From positions 17,663,001 to 17,727,000 of the forward strand of contig NC_083389.1 of NCBI RefSeq assembly GCF_031755915.1: a stretch of 64,000 nt of DNA, in the 5' to 3' direction. Origin of the DNA: Ziziphus jujuba. Lineage: Eukaryota > Streptophyta > Magnoliopsida > Rosales > Rhamnaceae. The notes under the pieces were generated by a model, which was not told the origin of the DNA, searched no databases, and was given only the letters and a program-made list of their open reading frames with translations. Shown here piece by piece: positions 50,430 to 61,757 of the stretch (position 1 is the first letter of the stretch; each line of letters opens with the position of its first letter). Position numbers and translations under genes: made by a program.

Positions 50430-50688
50430 GCCATTTCTTCCTTTTTTCTCCGAGACACAAGCAACAGCTACCAAAGCACACGGACTATCTCATTTTAAGT
50501 GACTAAAGATTTTGGACCAAATAGCATTCTCAAACCTAGTCCAAGTAAACAAAATTCTGTTAAAACCGTTATTCAACAGCAAATAAGAGGGAAACATGTA
50601 TATAACAACCACATATCCTATTCAAGATCGTTTCCATTTTTCCTTATACTTGATCTTTTCCTCTCTCCCCTGTCTCCTCTTCTCTAAA

Positions 50689-51312
50689 ATGGCATATTTT
50701 ATCCCACAAACCTTCTCTTTGACCCTGCTATTCCTCGTAGCTTTTGTCACATTCATTTCCGCCATTGAAGCCCACTGCTCTGACGCTGTGTTCACTTCTC
50801 TCTCATCAAGCGGCTTCACACTCTTTGCTCAGGCCCTCCATGCTCAGAACCAAACCACGGACTCTAAAAGCCTCACCTACTTTGTTCCACCTGATACTTC
50901 CCTTCTAGGCCATCCCCTCAATGTTGACACCTTCCACTATCACGTTTCCACTGCCGGAGCGCTCCCTTACAAGTTCCTCCTCACCCTTCCTCAAAACACC
51001 ACGCTTCCTACTCTCCACAACACAACACTCGTGGTTGACACCGATGGAGAAAGATTATCTTTGAATGATGTTCTTGTCAGTGCTCCAAATATTTATGTTG
51101 AAGAGTCCTGTGTGGTCCATGGTGTTGAAAGTCCTTTGGTGCCAATACCATCATCAATGGATGATCATCCATTGCCAAAAACCAAGACTACAGCATCTCT
51201 GTTTTCACCGAAGCATTATCACCGCCGGTTTAAGGAACTTCTTAGGTTTATTCGTCGAGCACATCGTCCAATTTTTGATGTTAAAAATGGAGAACATGAT
51301 GATCATCCTTAA
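50689..51312 (+). CDS. Secreted single-FAS1-domain protein (fasciclin-like)
   Basis: Intronless 207-aa protein. A hydrophobic signal peptide (LTLLFLVAFVTFIS) covers residues 1-28. One fasciclin domain spans about 30-147, with H1-like TYFVPPDTS (63-71) and the YHVS (84-87) block. N-glycosylation sequons lie at N54, N103 and N111. The C-terminal 55 residues are basic and His-rich, with no GPI-anchor signal and few Pro/Ala dipeptides, so it is not a classic arabinogalactan protein. FAS1 proteins act in the cell wall or apoplast in adhesion; the specific role is unknown. I start at 50689 because the signal peptide begins there. The in-frame ATG at 50596 would add 31 residues with a second hydrophobic stretch (FHFSLYLIFSSLPCLLF). 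Confidence 0.88.
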   Translation: MAYFIPQTFSLTLLFLVAFVTFISAIEAHCSDAVFTSLSSSGFTLFAQALHAQNQTTDSKSLTYFVPPDTSLLGHPLNVDTFHYHVSTAGALPYKFLLTLPQNTTLPTLHNTTLVVDTDGERLSLNDVLVSAPNIYVEESCVVHGVESPLVPIPSSMDDHPLPKTKTTASLFSPKHYHRRFKELLRFIRRAHRPIFDVKNGEHDDHP

Positions 51313-52253
51313 ATTATTGAGTTCATGGTATTTTCCCTCATATGCTGTTGATGGATTGTTGATGTTTGGCACAAGAAGCTAGTTATGTAATTTCTCTTTT
51401 ATATGTATTCAATATACTGGTAATGGGGATACTACTCAATTTTGTCCATAATTATCGTGCTTAATCTGTACCTGGCAGTTTGATTTAATAATTGGTGGTT
51501 TTTTTCCAAGTTAAGGCTTTGGTTTTGTTTAGCTAGTCTTATTAAACTTATAATTCAACTCTATCTGAATGAACCACAGAATGTAACTCAATTTCATGAT
51601 TAAAATTCCTATACCAACAAGCCAATGTGACACCACCAATATTAAAACGAATAGATGAATTAGGCTGAAGATTGTAATTTTGCAGCCGGTAGAACCTATT
51701 TTCTAGCTTATTATTAACTTCATTTATAGCTTTCCCAACATTGCAGTTAGTTTGTCATATAAACAGGACTAAACAGAAGAATTCTGTGAGCAAAATAATG
51801 AGGGCAATCTGTTAGTTGAACCATTAGCAGAAATATATACATATATATATATATATATTTTGTGGCTTTCGGCCTATCACAGAAGAAGAACCTGTTCCTT
51901 TTTCATACCAACCACAAAGGATTGTGAGAAAGAGAAGCACCTTCCTAGAAAATGGAAGCTATTACTTCTTATCTATATGACTGAGTAAAAGAAACCGAAT
52001 AAGATTCTATGGCAGCCAATTTTCTGATGCCCGTCTTTTTCTTTTTTACTTTCCATCTAAAGGAAGATTCCATCCATGATGGCCATATATTACAGGGTGA
52101 TTTTTATTTTCAGAAGAAATCGACAGATCGAAATGGAATTTCCTATCGAGATGTCGGTGGTGCTAAACTGGGCCTGACTCTGTCATCTTCACTTTTTTAT
52201 TTATTTTTACTGAGCTCCAAAAGCCAATTCACTTTCTCAACTTTCCAAAAGAT
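51313..52253. other. 3' flank of the FAS1 gene and intergenic DNA
   Basis: The first ~120 bases are probably 3'UTR. The rest is non-coding with (TA)n at about 51838-51859. A short frame at 52009-52260 has no recognisable features and ends at the TATA box of the next gene. Confidence 0.5.
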
Positions 52254-52260
52254 TATATAA
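52254..52260 (+). promoter_or_regulatory. TATA box of the 52434-53021 gene
   Basis: TATATAA in AGATTATATAAGTTT followed by a CT-rich probable start region (CTCTACCATTTCCACG). The ATG is 173 bp downstream of the TATA box. Confidence 0.55.
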
Positions 52261-52433
52261 GTTTTCTCTACCATTTCCACGATCACTAATCTATAGCACT
52301 TTCAAGAATAGAAGCACATATCTTTAGGGCAAATTGAAAGTTGCAAAGAGACCACTGTGACAAGTAGAAAGCATGATTGAAGCTTGAAAATTTGCCGGGA
52401 AAATACAGAATCTAGTTGCCATACCTGGAAAAT

Positions 52434-53021
52434 ATGGAGGCAATTCACCCTACCCCATTTTATGAAAACTATGATATTCCTACAACAAATGTAGACCAAC
52501 TCCCATTTGATGACTCATGGTATCCTTGCCCTTTCTTCAACACCAGTTCGTATCACCAAGATGAATTCTGTGGAAGAGAAGAAGAGGCTGATCATTTCAC
52601 TAGCAGTTTATGGAACGAGAATGGGGACATTGACGAGACTTACGAAAGAGAAGAACCACCTTCTAATGGCTATGGAAGTTGGCTGCGGGAATGCAACTCT
52701 GTATTTAGTGATTGTTGGGGTGATAATTATGTCTCGCTTGGCAATGGGTTTCACAACAACGAGCATGAAGGTGGTGACTCAAGGACGCTGGTGGTTTCTA
52801 ATCCAAGTGAAGAACAGGGCCGTTATGAAGACACAGAAAATCATCCTGCTTCTGATTACGCTTCATGGTCCTGTTATGATTCATTGTTTCATCATGGAGG
52901 AGAAAAAGATCCTTCCAATGATTATGGAGAAGAAGCCGAAGCAACAAATAGCCACCACGGCTTGCCTGGAATTGAAGTTTTTGAAGGTATTTTCGGTTAT
53001 TGGCCTTGCCTGTATCGTTAA
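52434..53021 (+). CDS. Acidic hypothetical plant protein with internal repeat
   Basis: Single open frame of 195 aa, starting MEAIHPTPFYENYDIP. I do not recognise the family. It is strongly acidic and rich in Asn, Gly, aromatic residues and Cys. Residues 77-91 (SNGYGSWLRECNSVF) and 139-152 (ASDYASWSCYDSLF) look like two copies of one motif. The C-terminus (IEVFEGIFGYWPCLYR) is aromatic. No signal peptide or membrane helix. Codon use looks like coding sequence and a TATA box lies at a suitable distance. I start at the first ATG; the frame is open slightly upstream without another ATG. It could be lineage-restricted; an intron-containing longer model cannot be excluded. Confidence 0.6.
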   Translation: MEAIHPTPFYENYDIPTTNVDQLPFDDSWYPCPFFNTSSYHQDEFCGREEEADHFTSSLWNENGDIDETYEREEPPSNGYGSWLRECNSVFSDCWGDNYVSLGNGFHNNEHEGGDSRTLVVSNPSEEQGRYEDTENHPASDYASWSCYDSLFHHGGEKDPSNDYGEEAEATNSHHGLPGIEVFEGIFGYWPCLYR

Positions 53022-54255
53022 ATCTGGTCACAAACACATGGTGAACATTTGGAAGGGTGAGCCAAAAGAAGCAAATCCACTGAAGCGAGCAGATTCCTTT
53101 TTCTTTCTTTTTGTTCCAAAAACTAAAATTAGGTTTTAGAAATTTTCCATCAAATGAAAATTATGCAGGGCTAGTAAAGAATAAGTGCGGAGTTCTTCCA
53201 TTTGCTGCAACATTTATCCATGGCGGGTTTGATCTTAACAAAAGGAGTATAATTTGTGTTCATGTTTACAAGAATATTCAACAAGGACAACTAAAAATGT
53301 AGAATTTTAGTTATGGTCGTAACATCTAAAGCCCATCTGAATTTTGTTTCCAGCGATCAATCTTTTGGGTAGTTGAAGAAATTGAATTTCTTATGTTTAT
53401 CTTATATATATGTATATATATAAGCAATCACTTGCCAACAATTATATGCCTTATTACTGTTCTTCTAGCCTAATCGAGAGTCAAGACATAAAAATTATCA
53501 GTGCAACAATAACTAATTTTACAGTTGTAATATTCTTCCTTTCCTGTCAGTATAATAAAAAATTAATTGCAAGATAAGATGAAAAAAGGAGTCACTTGAC
53601 AAGAGAGGTGAGAAGTTGTGCTTGGAATATGAAAGACCTCTCATGCATGTTATCAGGTATTGAACAACCCAAGCCAAAAAAATATGCATAAATGTTTCCC
53701 TGATTATCGCTTTTCAAAATTATCATGCTTACTCATCAAAGTAGCCAAAACCACCATATATTAGAGCCCAAAATATCTCTCAATTTTTTAAACCCCCACC
53801 TCCTTTAAAAATTTGGTGGTCTCAAAGGCAGGCTAATATTCTTTTTAGAGCCCTATAAATGGTGTTGTGAGAAGTGGTAATCACCCCAAAGCTCTTTGGA
53901 CTCGGTGTTCCAGCAAGGCAGATAAAAAATAGCATGTGGCAGATAAAAAATATAAAACAAAGGACTGGACTAGACTATTTTAAGTCGAGGCCAATCAGAT
54001 TTCATACCTCACACTAAACTTAATATTAATTGTACTTGACTTAAACTAATCCAGTCCAATCTTAGACTGTGACAGTTCTCTATCCCTCTCTTTTTTATTT
54101 CTTTTCAATGTAGTAATAAAAAATTCCTCAAGTCATTACAAGTAAGTGCACATAATATTCATAAATTGTTTTTCCAATTTTTTCTATTACACCAGCAAAA
54201 TTTATGTAAAGATCAACTTACTGTACAGCTCACTAAATTACTTGGAACGATCATA
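53022..54255. other. Intergenic DNA between convergent genes
   Basis: Contains the 3'UTRs of the plus-strand gene ending at 53021 and of the minus-strand gene ending at 54256. It also holds (TA)n near 53404 and the inverted repeat at 53962-54057. Nothing else recognisable. Confidence 0.5.
53962..54057. repeat. Short inverted repeat
   Basis: Left arm GGACTGGACTAGAC...TTTTAAGTC (53962-53986). Right arm GACTTAAACTAATCCAGTCC (54038-54057), whose reverse complement is GGACTGGATTAGTTTAAGTC. It could be a tiny MITE or a transcribed hairpin; no target duplication is seen. Confidence 0.6.
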
Positions 54256-55994
54256 TTACACATCGAGTCCCAATTCATCCTCGATGTCATCCCCTTCTTC
54301 AAAGAGCTTCAGAAACCGAGCCTGGTCTTGCTGCCTCTTTCTCTTTTGCCAGTACTTGTATGCAGCCACCGATCCAACAATTACAACAGTTGAAACGGCA
54401 ACAACAATCAGTATTACAAAAACAACATGCATTCCATTCCCTTTATTATCCGAGTCAGTGGTGTTTTTGGAAGCTACAATCACATGGAGTCAAAAAAAGA
54501 AAAAAGAAAATACTTAAGTCAGAAGATGCATTGACACAACCATTCAAAGATTTTAAAACAAAGACATGATTTTTCTCGTATGTTTTATGAAGAAAGTTTC
54601 CAACAACTGTGCCAATATTTGGTAATTAAGAAAGCTAATTTACTCGAAAAGATAAATCAACAACACATTTTACTCACCAGCAGCAAGAGATATACACTCA
54701 GGACACAAGAAATTAGCATTCAGTTCCTTGTCTTTGAATAGGGTGTATATCCCTTTTGAACCATTAAAGTCAGAAGGACAGAACTCCCACTCATCAAATA
54801 TGTCATCTGACTTAATAAAGGAGTCTTCCTCATAGAAACCACATCGCTTACACTTTGCATTTGAAAGTTGTGTCAAAGGCTGAAAGCATGAGCACCACAA
54901 ATTTCATTAGCTTGGTCCTCTAGTACTTGGCTGCAAGTTTCAAATTATTGACAAATGAACAAACCAAGCCTTCAACTATTCTAATTATCTAATTAGTAAC
55001 AAATCAGAAACTATTCCGAGTGACACAACAATGAAACTCAAAAAGGGTATAAATTGGTGACACTGATTTCAAGATTCATGACAGAATGCATGAGAATCCA
55101 CCAAACTTATATATAGAACTGGATCGTTCAATCAACAATGTCCCAATTAGAGCCAACCAGTTCTGAGAGTGAAGCATCAAAGATCAATAACACTTGATGG
55201 AAGAAAACCTTCCAAAAAAGGGTTTTTCATCAATGAAGAACCTTATAGAATTGTTCTGCAAATTACATAAACACTGATTTGCACTAAACCTAAAATGAAG
55301 AAACAAGAAGAAAGTAAAAACTGATACTATTATTACTATATCTCCACGAAGTGGAGATCAATCAGTACCCATAATTACTTATACTACTCTTGAGACAAAA
55401 AAAAAAAAAAAAAAAAAAAAAAAAGAAAAAAGAAGAAGAAGACAAATTTTCAGTAGAATATCTGCATTAAGGCAAATTAAGAACAAAATATTTGTTACCA
55501 TTTGGGACAAAAAAGGGAAAAAAAAGTGCATATTTTGCTTTGAAAACTCTTTTCAAAGTAATTACTAGTCTATACAGAAACAATGAATTGAAAAATCTTA
55601 GCCCAAAAAAAAAAAAAAAAATTTATTGAATAATACTAACCTGCCAAGATTCTTCGCCTTTAAAATTATATACTTCATTAGCTTTTTTCACATCCGGCAA
55701 TTTCGTCTTGTTTTCCCCTTTACATTGAAAATAAACTACGGGTTCGACTGTATTTAACAATTCATGGGTTTTGTATATCTCTATGGATTTCAGAGTCACC
55801 TCTGCCGACCATATCAATCCTGAAACACAAAATTAAAAAAAAAAAAAAGAATAAATTAAGAACAAATAAAAATCGAGAATCAGAAACCGTTTGTTTCCCG
55901 AGAAAATTTCACCTGGAAAGCAGCTGAGAATCAAGCAACATACGAAACAGAACCAAGAAACCCTCGAATGCATCATCGGGTCTCGAATCGGCAT
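54256..55994 (-). CDS. Single-pass type I membrane protein with Cys-rich luminal domain, unknown function
   Basis: Exons by eye on the minus strand: 55994-55913, 55819-55641, 54879-54678, 54473-54256. The sum is 681 bp, giving 226 aa. A signal peptide covers residues 9-28 (VSWFCFVCCLILSCFPG). The luminal domain to residue 169 has Cys60, C97/C100 (KCKRCGFYEED), C121 (WEFCPSDF) and C146/C149 (FLCPEC), arranged like a small disulphide or metal-binding fold. Sequons lie at N65 and N158. One helix spans about 170-193 (VVFVILIVVAVSTVVIVG). A basic stop-transfer (KYWQKRKRQQ) and an acidic cytosolic tail (EEGDDIEDELGLDV) follow. This layout fits an ER or endomembrane protein and resembles uncharacterised plant transmembrane proteins; no function is known to me. 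An in-frame Met at residue 7 is an alternative start. Confidence 0.88.
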
Positions 55995-56540
55995 AGCGGA
56001 TTGTTAACTTTTATTTCTCCTTCGTATTCGTTCGGATTGACTGTTGCTTTCGGAAATTCTAAGGACGTTTGATTATGAGAGCGATTCTAACGAGAAACGG
56101 CAATAGGAGGTTTCGATAAGAGAAACCGGCGGGTGTGCGCACTACGCACCACTCTCCTTCCTCCTCAGCAACGATGACGACGACGACGGTGGTTTGGGAT
56201 TTTCGTTCAACGGTCAAAGGCGTTGAAATTTTTCTTCTTTGCTTGGCAAAGGGAATAACACAGAATAACAAACAAAGCGAAGCAACAGAGCTGACCGGTT
56301 CGCGCTGCGAGTTTTTGGAATTTTGTACGGGGTTGCCGTCTTTGATACGCGGGGTGCGCAGTCCGCACACCGCTGGGCGGATCTATGCCACGTCAGATAT
56401 TAATATGAGAGTAATTACGTGGCGAAATCGGAACGGTGTTTTTGAAGACGTATCGTTGAAGTGGACCCAACTTTGGCCCGGTCCTGGTAGTGAGCGGCCC
56501 AGATTTGGACTCTGTAACCGACACGATGTCGTTGGTTGAA
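55995..56540. promoter_or_regulatory. GC-richer promoter region upstream of the 54.3-56.0 kb gene
   Basis: Clearly less AT-rich and with more CpG than its surroundings. ABRE-like ACGT motifs in opposite orientation lie at 56387-56395 (GCCACGTCA) and 56416-56423 (TACGTGGC). A 134-codon plus-strand frame (56135-56539) and a 103-codon minus-strand frame overlap here; neither has a recognisable domain. A divergent transcript is possible but unsupported. Confidence 0.5.
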
Positions 56541-59439
56541 ATGAATATGGCTCGCCAACTCCAAAATATATAAATAAATAATAAATAGTAATTCTCCCAC
56601 TAGATATGGTTTTATAGTTTTTTGATTAATTTTTTTAATTATTTTACTGTTAACTATTTGATTGCTTGTTTTAAGAAAAAAATCATAAATATATTTTAAA
56701 TTTAAATGAATATGATAAAATGTTAAAAGAAGTGAAACAAAAGAAGCAGAAGCTAACAAAAGTATAAATTTTTAATAAATAAATTTGATAAATTTAAAAG
56801 TACAATTATTTTTTTATTATAAATTTATTGGAGATGATATAAGACATTAGCTTTTACCATTAGCCTAAGCTTATCTTGAAGGACAACTTCATATGACGGC
56901 TGAAAACTAACTTTTATTTGGAAAACTTATATAGTTCTAGCCATCTTCTATATAATTCGTACAAATATATTTATGAGTGACTGGCACTCTCCTTGAGACA
57001 AATCTAAAAGTTTGCTTATACATTTTTGTAGGTTTGTATATAGATTTTTTTTTTTGTTTTTGTTTTAATAAATAGGTAGGTTTGTATATAGTTAAACCAT
57101 TAAAAATATGACTTGTTGTATAGTTCAAAGTCAAACATTAATTTGAATAAATATTCTTTTTCCCTAATTATAATAAAAATATTAATTTTCTTTTAAATTT
57201 ATTTAATATTATGTATTATTATTTTAAATTTTCTATTAATTTTAATAATATTTTATATCTTTTAGAATATAAATTTAAAATTGTAAAATCCTACACCGAA
57301 AATTGACCCTATTGTATGATTTACGTACAATTGTTTTCTATCTTTGGTGAGAATCAATTTTTATTTTTATTTTTATATCAACTAGGAACAAAAAAAAGAG
57401 AAAATTAAAAAATTCTCTTTTAAGAGAAAATTTATGTTTTTAAATTTATTTTCAAGTTGAAAGACAGTGCTTGCTGATTTATATCAGCTGCTTTTTTTTT
57501 TTTTTTTTTTTTTTTTTTTGGTGTTCTGTCAGCATTAATCTCATCAACAGCTAAATTTTTATCTGAACTGTATTTTTAATGAATAATTAATCCTCTGCCA
57601 GTTGGCTGCAATCTTTTAACAAAGTAATCATAGAGGAGCCTTAATATACCCTTTAATCACTTTGGGAAGTATTAGTCCTGCTCTAAAGATACAAAAACGC
57701 TTAATTAAGACTCATTTGGTTACAATGTTTATGTATTTGCTGTTTCTTTTATTGAAAAATTAAATGTACATCAATGATAAATAACTCCTATTTAAAATTT
57801 TTTTAAAAAATGTGAAACAAAATTTGTTTAAGGAATGTTTTGTGCATTCTTACAATTTTGGTTTTCTTTTAGCTTGAGCCCTCGGCTAAATTCAACATGC
57901 TGATCAAAAACTATTTCAAAAAAAGAAAAATAATATAAAAAAAAGATTCACTAGCCAATAAAATGAGTTAATATTGGTGAACTATATATATACAGATAAC
58001 AATAAAATACTCCCTATAACTAATTCAACTTGAATTACTAACAATTAACGATCATAGGATTTAAATTATATTGCTGTCTTGTTTTTATATGCTAGATGTG
58101 TGAAAAGCACGTTCATGTGAGTCAATAGTCGGGTTAAATTTTTATTTAAAATGTTAATTATATCAACGCATGCAAATTTTATATTCAAAGTTTTTTTCTG
58201 TACCAGATTTAGTTGTAGCACAATAAATTTGCAAAAAAACATAGAATATTAGACATTTTATAATTCTCAAAAATTTTTGCAATATTATTTAATTCAAAGC
58301 TTTCTTTCAAATACCAAAATTTCCTTATTTTAGAAAATCAATATAAAATTGGTACCATCTTTAGCTATAACCAACAAAATTCTATTTCATTTTGCTAAAG
58401 AGAAAAAAAAAGTTGTCCAATGTCATGAATGCTATTTAAAATTTTTAAGAATATAAATAAAAATCATGAAATTATTTTGTTATGTTTAATGACCTCATAA
58501 TAAGCAAAGATAAGTAATTAAAAAAGAAAAATATTATAGGTTAATTTACTCAGAGTTGCATGCCCTATAACTAGTCCAAGCCAACTAGCCAAACATCCTG
58601 ACAATATCAAAAGCACCTAAAGGTGCAATTTACACAACACATAAAATGGATTAAATCAAAGCTAAATTATTTTGTTTCATAAGAAATAAAACAATTAAAA
58701 AGGATACAAATGGATTAAATCATATACAACTAACAATCACATCCAATTTAATAAAATTTTAACATATTATATATTTATTGGATTGGTTATTTTTAAATAT
58801 CAAAATCGATAACTAATCCAATCCAATTGGATTTTAAAAAATTTTCAATTCAATATAATCTAATTTAATTTGATTGAATTAGTTGATTTCATTGAACTTG
58901 CTATAACTTTGTATACCCTAGTGCACATTTAATGGGACTTAACTTGCACATTTTATATTATAATTCAAGGGTATAAAATAGCTATAAAAGTAAAAACTCA
59001 CACTTAATTCAAAAAGAATATTCTTGTGGGGACAACTAATGGTAATATTTGCTTCCCTGGTCAATAACCCAAGTTTGAATTCCCTACCTCCAAATATCAA
59101 AAAATAAAATACTAAAAAGAATAATAAACCTCTAAAGAATGCACAAGAATCCTTTCAATATTCCTAGTCTCAATAAGAACTCATATAAAAACCATGTCTA
59201 TCCTAAACATTCTTTAGACTTTATTACTGAATTTGTCTAATCCTACCTCTTAATCTATACACTATTCAAACATATGAAATGAAATACAATATAAAAGTAT
59301 TCTAAACTGCAAAATGAAAATGGAGCAGAAAAAAAAAAAAAAAAGAAGAGAAATACTAGAACGGCGAGGAAGTTTGGTAGCAGTAACAAATTCTTAATTT
59401 CTTCATGCATGTGTGCCCTAATATAAACATCACATATAT
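56541..59439. other. AT-rich intergenic DNA
   Basis: No gene recognised. It holds a small direct repeat of AGGTTTGTATATAG (about 57031 and 57077), a poly-T tract near 57493-57519, and a SINE-like trace at 59031-59100 (separate entry). Confidence 0.5.
59031..59100 (+). repeat. Possible tRNA-derived SINE trace
   Basis: A box-A-like ATGGTAATATTTGC (59039-59052) is followed at tRNA-like spacing by a box-B-like AGTTTGAATTCC (59072-59083; consensus GGTTCGANTCC with two changes), then an A-rich tail. The layout resembles plant Au-type SINE heads, but the match is short. Confidence 0.3.
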
Positions 59440-60090
59440 AGGAGATGAACTAAATAAAAAGTAGGAGATGAACTAAATAAAAAAACCTAAAAATCATATT
59501 GCATCCATTTGAGAGCCACAAATTTAAAGGATAAAAATGTAAATTCAACCTTAATTAATTGGAAAGCAGGTAAAATAAAACTACCTAAAAACTATATCAA
59601 ATCCATTTAGCATCACAAATATGGAGAGCAAATTTGTAAATCCAATACCAATTAATTGGAGAGCAAGTAAAAAATAATAATAAAAAGACCTAAAGGCCAT
59701 ACTGCACCACAAACATAAAAAATAAATATGTAAAATCAATATTAATTAATTGGAGAACAAGCAAAATAAAATTACCTGAAAATCATATCATATTCATTTA
59801 GAACCATAAATATAAAGAGTAAATTTGTAAAATCAATACTAAGTAATTGAAAAGCAAGCAAAACATAGTAAAAAGACCTAAAAACAATATTGCATCCAAT
59901 TGAGAACCGCAAATATGAAGAATAATCATGTAAAATCAACACTAATTAATTAGAGAGAACAAAAAATAAAATTATATAAAAACCATATCATATCCATTTA
60001 TGACAATAAACGTAAAGACCGAATTTGTGAAATTAACACTAATTAATTGGAGAGTAAATAAAAAATAATAGCACCACATGCTTGAAAATA
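59440..60090. repeat. Minisatellite of ~100-bp units in two alternating types
   Basis: Six units start near 59486, 59584, 59699, 59775, 59877 and 59975. Each runs from CCTAAAAA, through a CAT-rich centre and GTAAA(T/A)TCAA, to TTAATTGGAGAGCAAG. Units 1, 3 and 5 have ATTGCATCCA or close variants with GAGAGCC/GAGAACC. Units 2, 4 and 6 have ATATCAnATnCATTTA. It opens with a double GGAGATGAACTAAATAAAAA. Confidence 0.85.
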
Positions 60091-61757
60091 TAAACATAAT
60101 TTTTTTAAAAAAAAAATTACATAGGTGCCATCTAACCTTTTATTGGCATTTTTAGTGTAGCTATATATATGTGTATGTGTGTGTGTGTATTCTTGATTTA
60201 TGTAGTATTATTTACAGACATAGTTTTTAAATATTCTATTCAATTGATATTCTTTTTATTCTATTTGATTTTATTTTCACTGATGTTTGTTTTTTGATTT
60301 TTCAGTCTTCCTGAAAGTCAGGTTTGTCCTTCATTTTTCATCTTTGATTGGTATAAGAATCATTATAATAGACATTTTATTTTGACTTTTGGAAAATACA
60401 ACTATACCTTTCATTTTCTTCTTTGGTTACTTTTTATGTTCAGCCTATTTCCATCTTAAAAAAAAAAAAAAAAAAACTCCATCTTATTCTACCCAATGCA
60501 CAACTTTATCTGAAGTAAAGTATTATACATCTAAAACTATATATAAAGCGCTAATATCCAATACTATTCCAATTTTTGAATCCTTAAATTACATATTTAC
60601 CCTTTTTTTTCTTCTTAATCACTTATTTTAATGCTATATTGCAAGCTGGATGACTGGCCAAATTGGACATTACAATAATTTCAATGAAACTATATTTTTT
60701 CTAATCTATAAGTGCTTTATTGCATTAAAACAATATATATATATATATATATATCATTTGTCTGTACTATAAATGAGAAGAGAAGCGATTTTTGATCTTT
60801 TTTACTATTCATTTTGGTTAAAAAATGGCACTTCCCGATGCATTTTGCCAACTTTTTTTTTTCCATGTGTCAAGAGATGATTGCACACCCTTAACATAAC
60901 CTAAACATGGTTTCTTTCTATAAAGGAAGTGGAAGGAAATCACTGAAATGGTTTCCTTTCCTCGGCTCCATGAAAAAGCATCCCTCACCTCTCCTCTTGC
61001 AAACATATGAACGATGTTTCTGCAGCTGTGACTTCGAATTCATCAAGGACTTGGCCAATATACACAAATGGGTTGACATCAAATTTTTCTAACAGAGATA
61101 TCTGAAGCCTTCACAAACTAGGTCTTCACTTTTCAACCAAAACTTCTGTTGGCCCAGCGAATCTTCTGGCTTGTTTCCTTTGTTTGATGATGACTATTTC
61201 TTTAACTTCTCATCCCTTTTCCATTTTTAACTATTACTGATTTAGTTTATGGTTAAAGTTCACTGTTTTATGATTATGGTAAATCAAAGCTCTCATTTTA
61301 TTTCTGTAGAACGTTATTTTACCTGAAAAATGATCAATGGAATCCTAGGTGGTTAAAAATTACTAGAGAAAGTAATTTGTGCTGCCAAAAATCTTAACGA
61401 TTATCTATTACAAGCCAAAAACCTGAAAAACATAGTAAAAAAATTATGGGTTCTGAGTTTGAAGAGTATTTATTTGTGAAATTGTCTTAGTGAACCAGGA
61501 AATTGATTTTAGTGCTTGTCATGAATTGTTTTATTTGTCAATCAACAATCTAACAAATTACATGAACCATAATTGTAAACCAGGTTGAGAACTGCCTCTT
61601 CCAATTTTTCGAGGGTCAAAGAACATTTGATTGTAATTATTACTTCTTTTCTTTAGACAAATCAAGCTCCACTTGGGAGTTGATTAAAATAGATATATAC
61701 AAAGAAATTACTAAAATAATCACTTTTTTGATATAATTGGAAGAGATGATTAGTTTA
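60091..61757. other. Intergenic DNA
   Basis: AT-rich with (TG)n near 60172-60189 and (TA)n at 60733-60752. The stretch 60880-61140 has more even composition and short frames on both strands, but I cannot assign it to a family. No gene is called. Confidence 0.4.

Noticed and set aside
52507..53139. 210-codon plus-strand frame overlapping the acidic hypothetical gene
   Set aside because: Out-of-frame shadow with unlike-protein composition; the 52434-53021 frame has better codon use and TATA spacing.
56135..56539. 134-codon plus-strand frame upstream of the type I membrane protein gene
   Set aside because: No domain or homology recognised and lies in a GC-richer promoter where long chance frames are expected; kept only as part of the promoter note.
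60907..61092. Short frames on both strands near 60.9-61.1 kb
   Set aside because: Composition is somewhat coding-like, but no family is recognised and frames are short and broken; not enough to call a gene or pseudogene.
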